IMG/VR virus record: IMGVR_UViG_3300008516_000039 | Location: 1-33,089 of that record | Direction: 5' to 3' (one strand) | From: a virus | Length of the DNA: 33,089 bases | Shown here: positions 29,774 through 33,089 of the stretch, piece by piece | Numbering within the stretch: position 1 is the stretch's first letter | How the letters are laid out: every line of letters starts with the position of its first letter | Translations under genes and position numbers: made by a program | The notes under the pieces: generated by a model | Databases searched by the model: none | What the model was told of the DNA's origin: nothing | What the model saw: the letters and a program-made list of their open reading frames with translations, nothing else

Positions 29774-32514
29774 TGGACATTTTTACTCTGTTCGGGAACA
29801 TAGTTCTTGACGGCCAGGAAAAAGTCAACCAGCAGTTATCCGGACTGGAGAAGAACGCTGAGAAGGTCTCCAAGGGACTCAAGGTAGTTGGTGCCGCATT
29901 TACTGCTGTTGGTGTTGCTGGCCTGGCTATTGTTGCTTCCACCAAGAAGATAAATACTGAACTGGCTGCGGCAGGTGTCAATCTTGGCATGACCGGCAAG
30001 GAGATGAGGGGTCTTGCTCTCGACGTAACAAATGTGACATTCCCTCTTGAGAGTGTGGTGGCAACATTCAATCTGCTATCTAAGGCAGGAATCACAACAG
30101 CAGAGGACATGAAAACAGTAGCTAATGATTTCGACCTGCTGGCAGATGCCGTTGGAAGCACTGCAGAGATGGTCGGTGAGACTATGATTATGGGAATGAA
30201 GACTTTTCGTAAGGAGGTAGCTGAGAGCGGTAAATATCTGGATAATGTAACTTACCTGACTAAGAATACCACTCTATCTATCGAAGACTTGAATTCTGTT
30301 TTGGGGTACACCACTGCAGAGGCGGTAGATATGGGACTCACATTTGAAGACACTATCGCTATCCTTGGTGTCCTAGAAGATAAGGGTGTGTCTGGTGCAG
30401 TTGCTACACGTGCCTGGAGGAGCGCCCTGACTGAATCAGAGAAGACTGGTAAATCTATGGGTGAGGTATTAGGTGTAACTAATGATGAAATAGCAGAGTT
30501 TAATGACAAAATCAGTGACGCTACGGGAATCACTCAAAAGTATGCTGACATATCTGCGGAACAATTTACCATCATGGATAAGCTCAAGCAGAAGTGGAGT
30601 GAGTTGACTCTAGGAGCAAGTGGATTCCTTGAGCCTCTTGAACCTATTCTGGCTGGTCTAACAGCACTTGGCCCGTTGATGATTGGATTCTCTATGGTAA
30701 AAATCCCTAGTCTAATCGCTGCATGGCACGGCTTACAAAGTCTTATGACGACAAGAGTAATTCCAGCAATCACAGGTGTTACTGCTGCTCTTTGGGCAAA
30801 GGTTGCTGCTCTCTATGCATCTATGGTAGCGATGGGGCCGGCAGGTTGGGCTATGGCAGCTACATCAATGGTTCTTATAGCAGGTGGCCTCGCTGCTATT
30901 GCGATAAAAGCGAAAGATGCTCTTAGTGGTCTTACAGGCAAAGTAGAGGATTATATTTCACCGACAAGAGAAGCAGCTGGTGTTACTAAGGAGTTTAGTG
31001 ATAACTTATCAGAACTGGAAACTGTAACACGTGAAGTCTCTGAGGCTAATGACCTATTAGCACAGGCAAACAAATGGTTGGTAGCGATAAGAGAGGAACG
31101 AACCAAAACTATCGAGGAACAAATTGCTGAGGAAAAAGAGCTGGTAACCGCTACGGATAAAGTTACAGCTGCGGAGGGGTATTCGGTAGAGCAGCAGCTT
31201 TTGGGCGCAGATGCGTTGGAAGCCTTGATTGCAACTACTACCGATTCAGTAAATGCGAAAGAGGCTTACCTTAAAACTCTTCTTGCAATCGAAGACCCAA
31301 CTAGTAAAGAAATAGAGGCTGTAATTACTCTAACTGGTGAATTGACTGAGCTAAATAATGCAAGAAAAATACAACTGGAAGCCCTAGAAGAAGCTAACAG
31401 GCTGGATGAAGAACGCATCAGGCTAGATGAAGAGCGCATCAGGAAATACAAAGACTTTATAGCAGTAGTAGACGGGATAGGTGAAGCATTTATCCATAGT
31501 CAAACTGAAGCTGGCGAGCTCGGCGTATCGTTTGAAGACCTTATCAATTACGCACTTGAGATGGGAATAGAGATAAACCTAACTCGAGAGCATTTTGAAG
31601 AGTTTGGCTTCGATGTTAATAAGGCAGCTGAAGCGATGGAGATAGATTTAGCCTTAGTTGCTGACTCTTTCAGTGATGTAAGAGAAAGAATTGATGGAGT
31701 CACTGAAGCTCTTATTTACGATAAGTCAGAGGCTGGCAGATACAGGCTTACCCTTGATGATGTTATCAGAACCGCATCTATAATGGGTAGAACTAATGAA
31801 TGGATAGAGAGAACATTACTGGATATGGGTGATGCAAGCAGTGATGTAAATTCAGTTCTGGGTGCAATGGGCTTCACTGCCAAAGAAACTGCTGATGCTG
31901 TCGGTAAAAAGGCTGTCGCAGTCAGAGATGAGGCAGAAGCCGATAAAGATGCTAAAAAGGCAGCAGATGATTTAGCCAAAGCTTATGATGGAATAGGGAA
32001 ATCCTCAGAACAACTCAAAGCAGACCTCCAGGCACTGATTGCTGTAGGGGGCAGGCCAACTGAGGAACAGATACTTGAAGTTCATAGAAAAAGGCTTGAA
32101 GAAAAGGCTGCAGCAAAAGTTGGTGGAGGTGGTGCTGCACCACTTGCGGTGAGATTCCCACAGCCTGCTGTTCCGGAAGTTCTTGGAGAAGTTGAACGAA
32201 CAGTAGAAGATGCCATCGAATCTATAAGAGAAGCAGGTGAGAGGGCACCAACCGAAGACGAACGTGGTGAGATTGGATATGAACGTGGTGGTATCGCTAT
32301 GCGCCCTATGCTTGCTCGTGTAGGTGAGTTGGCACCGAGGATACCTGAAGTGATGATACCACTAAGTCAAGAAGCACTGGGGAAGCTAGGACTTGGTGGC
32401 CCAGCTGTGCTAATCACAGGCAATACTTTTAATGTGAGAGATGACCGAGACATAGACCGTGTAGCAGACCAGCTAGTTAATAGGATAAGATTAAGGACAG
32501 GTGTCCATATATAA
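29773..32514 (+). CDS. Tape measure protein
   Basis: A 913-residue tape measure. The N-terminus (LDGQEKVNQQLSGLEKNAEKV) and residues about 60-290 match the phage minor tail/TP901 core (MTGKEMRGLALDVTN, DMKTVANDFDLLADAVGST, EDLNSVLGYTTAEAVDMG). Hydrophobic segments occur at about 283-380. A coiled-coil region has a RLDEERIRLDEERI heptad duplication. Two homologous ~73-residue repeats lie at about 566 and 639 (DGIGEAFIHSQTEAG and DGVTEALIYDKSEAG). The C-terminus (IPEVMIPLSQEALGKLG, NTFNVRDDRDIDRVADQL) is typical. From the usual 0.15 nm per residue, the tail should be near 135 nm. No lysozyme or peptidase domain is seen. Confidence 0.92.
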   Translation: MDIFTLFGNIVLDGQEKVNQQLSGLEKNAEKVSKGLKVVGAAFTAVGVAGLAIVASTKKINTELAAAGVNLGMTGKEMRGLALDVTNVTFPLESVVATFNLLSKAGITTAEDMKTVANDFDLLADAVGSTAEMVGETMIMGMKTFRKEVAESGKYLDNVTYLTKNTTLSIEDLNSVLGYTTAEAVDMGLTFEDTIAILGVLEDKGVSGAVATRAWRSALTESEKTGKSMGEVLGVTNDEIAEFNDKISDATGITQKYADISAEQFTIMDKLKQKWSELTLGASGFLEPLEPILAGLTALGPLMIGFSMVKIPSLIAAWHGLQSLMTTRVIPAITGVTAALWAKVAALYASMVAMGPAGWAMAATSMVLIAGGLAAIAIKAKDALSGLTGKVEDYISPTREAAGVTKEFSDNLSELETVTREVSEANDLLAQANKWLVAIREERTKTIEEQIAEEKELVTATDKVTAAEGYSVEQQLLGADALEALIATTTDSVNAKEAYLKTLLAIEDPTSKEIEAVITLTGELTELNNARKIQLEALEEANRLDEERIRLDEERIRKYKDFIAVVDGIGEAFIHSQTEAGELGVSFEDLINYALEMGIEINLTREHFEEFGFDVNKAAEAMEIDLALVADSFSDVRERIDGVTEALIYDKSEAGRYRLTLDDVIRTASIMGRTNEWIERTLLDMGDASSDVNSVLGAMGFTAKETADAVGKKAVAVRDEAEADKDAKKAADDLAKAYDGIGKSSEQLKADLQALIAVGGRPTEEQILEVHRKRLEEKAAAKVGGGGAAPLAVRFPQPAVPEVLGEVERTVEDAIESIREAGERAPTEDERGEIGYERGGIAMRPMLARVGELAPRIPEVMIPLSQEALGKLGLGGPAVLITGNTFNVRDDRDIDRVADQLVNRIRLRTGVHI

Positions 32515-32528
32515 ATAGGAGGTGAAAC

Positions 32529-33089
32529 ATGGTAGGCGGAATAATGAGGAAACCAATAACCAAGACAGAGGCTCAGGGCTATGCACCAAACTGGCCAGCG
32601 TTAAAGGAGCATTTCCCAGAGATAGTTGGGATGCTCAACTATACCGAGAGGTGGTCATACATTCAGGGCAGGTGCCTGGAGTCTAAAGATGATGCCGAGT
32701 TTGTCAAAAAACACAGGCCCAAACTTCCCGATTCTTATAGAGTTATCATAAATAGAGTTGTTACTGATGACTTTGTAGAGGACATTGTAGATGCATTGGT
32801 TGCTGAGACGTGGACTCCTCTTTACAAGTATCATCACTCTGGTACAGGAGTAGGTGCTGAAGCTGCTTCTGATGCTGGCCTTGGAACGCCTGTAGAAGAT
32901 GCCCGTGATGTTGGAACACATGTTGAGGACAGCTCGAAGGTTTACAAGAGCATAGCAACTACTACTTATACTGGAGGACATGCTATCACAGAACATGGAA
33001 TATTCAAGAGTGCTGGTGCTGGTGGCCCTCCTGTTACTGGAGGCATCTTGATGGATAGGACAAAGTTTGCCCCTATTAACGTAGTAGCG
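32529..33089 (+). CDS. Tail-tip structural protein, N-terminal part (continues at base 1)
   Basis: It starts at ATG 32529 after AGGAGGTGAAAC and runs off the end; the terminal repeat places its last codons at 1-150, for 203 residues in all. After a helical N-terminus (ALKEHFPEIVGMLNYTERWS) come TPLYKYHHSGTGVGAEAASDAG and GTPVEDARDVGTHVED, then TTTYTGGHAITEHGIFKSAG. The 'GTGxGAEAAxDxxLGTxVE' pattern recurs in many phage structural proteins. Located between tape measure and tail hub, it is probably a distal tail component or a tail-tip surface protein. Confidence 0.75.
   Translation, partial: MVGGIMRKPITKTEAQGYAPNWPALKEHFPEIVGMLNYTERWSYIQGRCLESKDDAEFVKKHRPKLPDSYRVIINRVVTDDFVEDIVDALVAETWTPLYKYHHSGTGVGAEAASDAGLGTPVEDARDVGTHVEDSSKVYKSIATTTYTGGHAITEHGIFKSAGAGGPPVTGGILMDRTKFAPINVVA
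32991..33089. repeat. Terminal direct repeat, right copy (99 bp)
   Basis: Identical to 1-99 and in the same reading frame. It supports a circular assembly with a unit length of about 32,990 bp. Confidence 0.95.

Noticed and set aside
1-33089. tRNA or rRNA genes
   Set aside because: No cloverleaf with a recognisable T-arm GTTCRA motif in proper context was noticed by eye; a tRNA scan would be needed to exclude a degenerate one.

Overview
The window reads as one complete, circularly assembled genome of a tailed virus with a long non-contractile tail (siphovirus morphology). Bases 1-99 are repeated exactly at 32991-33089, so the unit length is about 32,990 bp and the gene that runs off the right end (starting at 32529) continues at the left end and stops at 150. 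Every gene I accept lies on the + strand. Genes are tightly packed, with many ATGA or TAATG overlaps and strong GGAGG-type ribosome binding sites. Several spacers hold bacterial sigma70-like promoters (for example TTGCAA-17-TAATAT at 9582 and TTTACT-17-TATAGT at 4012), so a bacterial host is the simplest reading. No integrase, repressor/Cro pair, tRNA or recognisable endolysin was found. The host cannot be named from sequence; the missing lysin would fit a host without murein (such as Dehalococcoidia) but that is inference.

Layout. (1) 32529-33089 plus 1-3847: tail-tip and distal tail genes, including an 836-residue tail hub protein, then a two-helix membrane protein and a hairpin terminator. 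(2) 3848-9500: small, mostly unknown accessory and replication genes: a zinc-ribbon protein, a winged-helix regulator flanked by two copies of a palindrome, a 20-bp iteron-like array with inverted copies (candidate origin), a Cys-rich possible initiator, an MT-A70 adenine methyltransferase, a PrimPol-type primase and tiny membrane proteins. (3) 9501-9711: late promoter and a leader RNA with two mutually exclusive helices. (4) 9712-17587: packaging and head: small terminase, a protein with two tandem HNH-like domains, large terminase, portal fused to a SAM methyltransferase, two small ORFs, Mu gpF-like minor head protein, HK97-type prohead protease and capsid. (5) 17677-24417: structural and accessory virion genes, ending in a 1186-residue protein with twenty 20-residue repeats. 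(6) 24417-27128: connectors and tail terminator, with an HNH endonuclease. (7) 27212-32514: two paralogous major tail proteins, the G/GT chaperone pair with a -1 frameshift site, and the tape measure.

The most unusual elements are the portal-methyltransferase fusion, the iteron/inverted array at 6052-6237, the domain shared by the tail hub and the 1186-residue repeat protein, the duplicated major tail protein with a large insertion in one copy, the duplicated palindromic flank around the winged-helix gene, and a small family of GAA-loop hairpins scattered through the genome.
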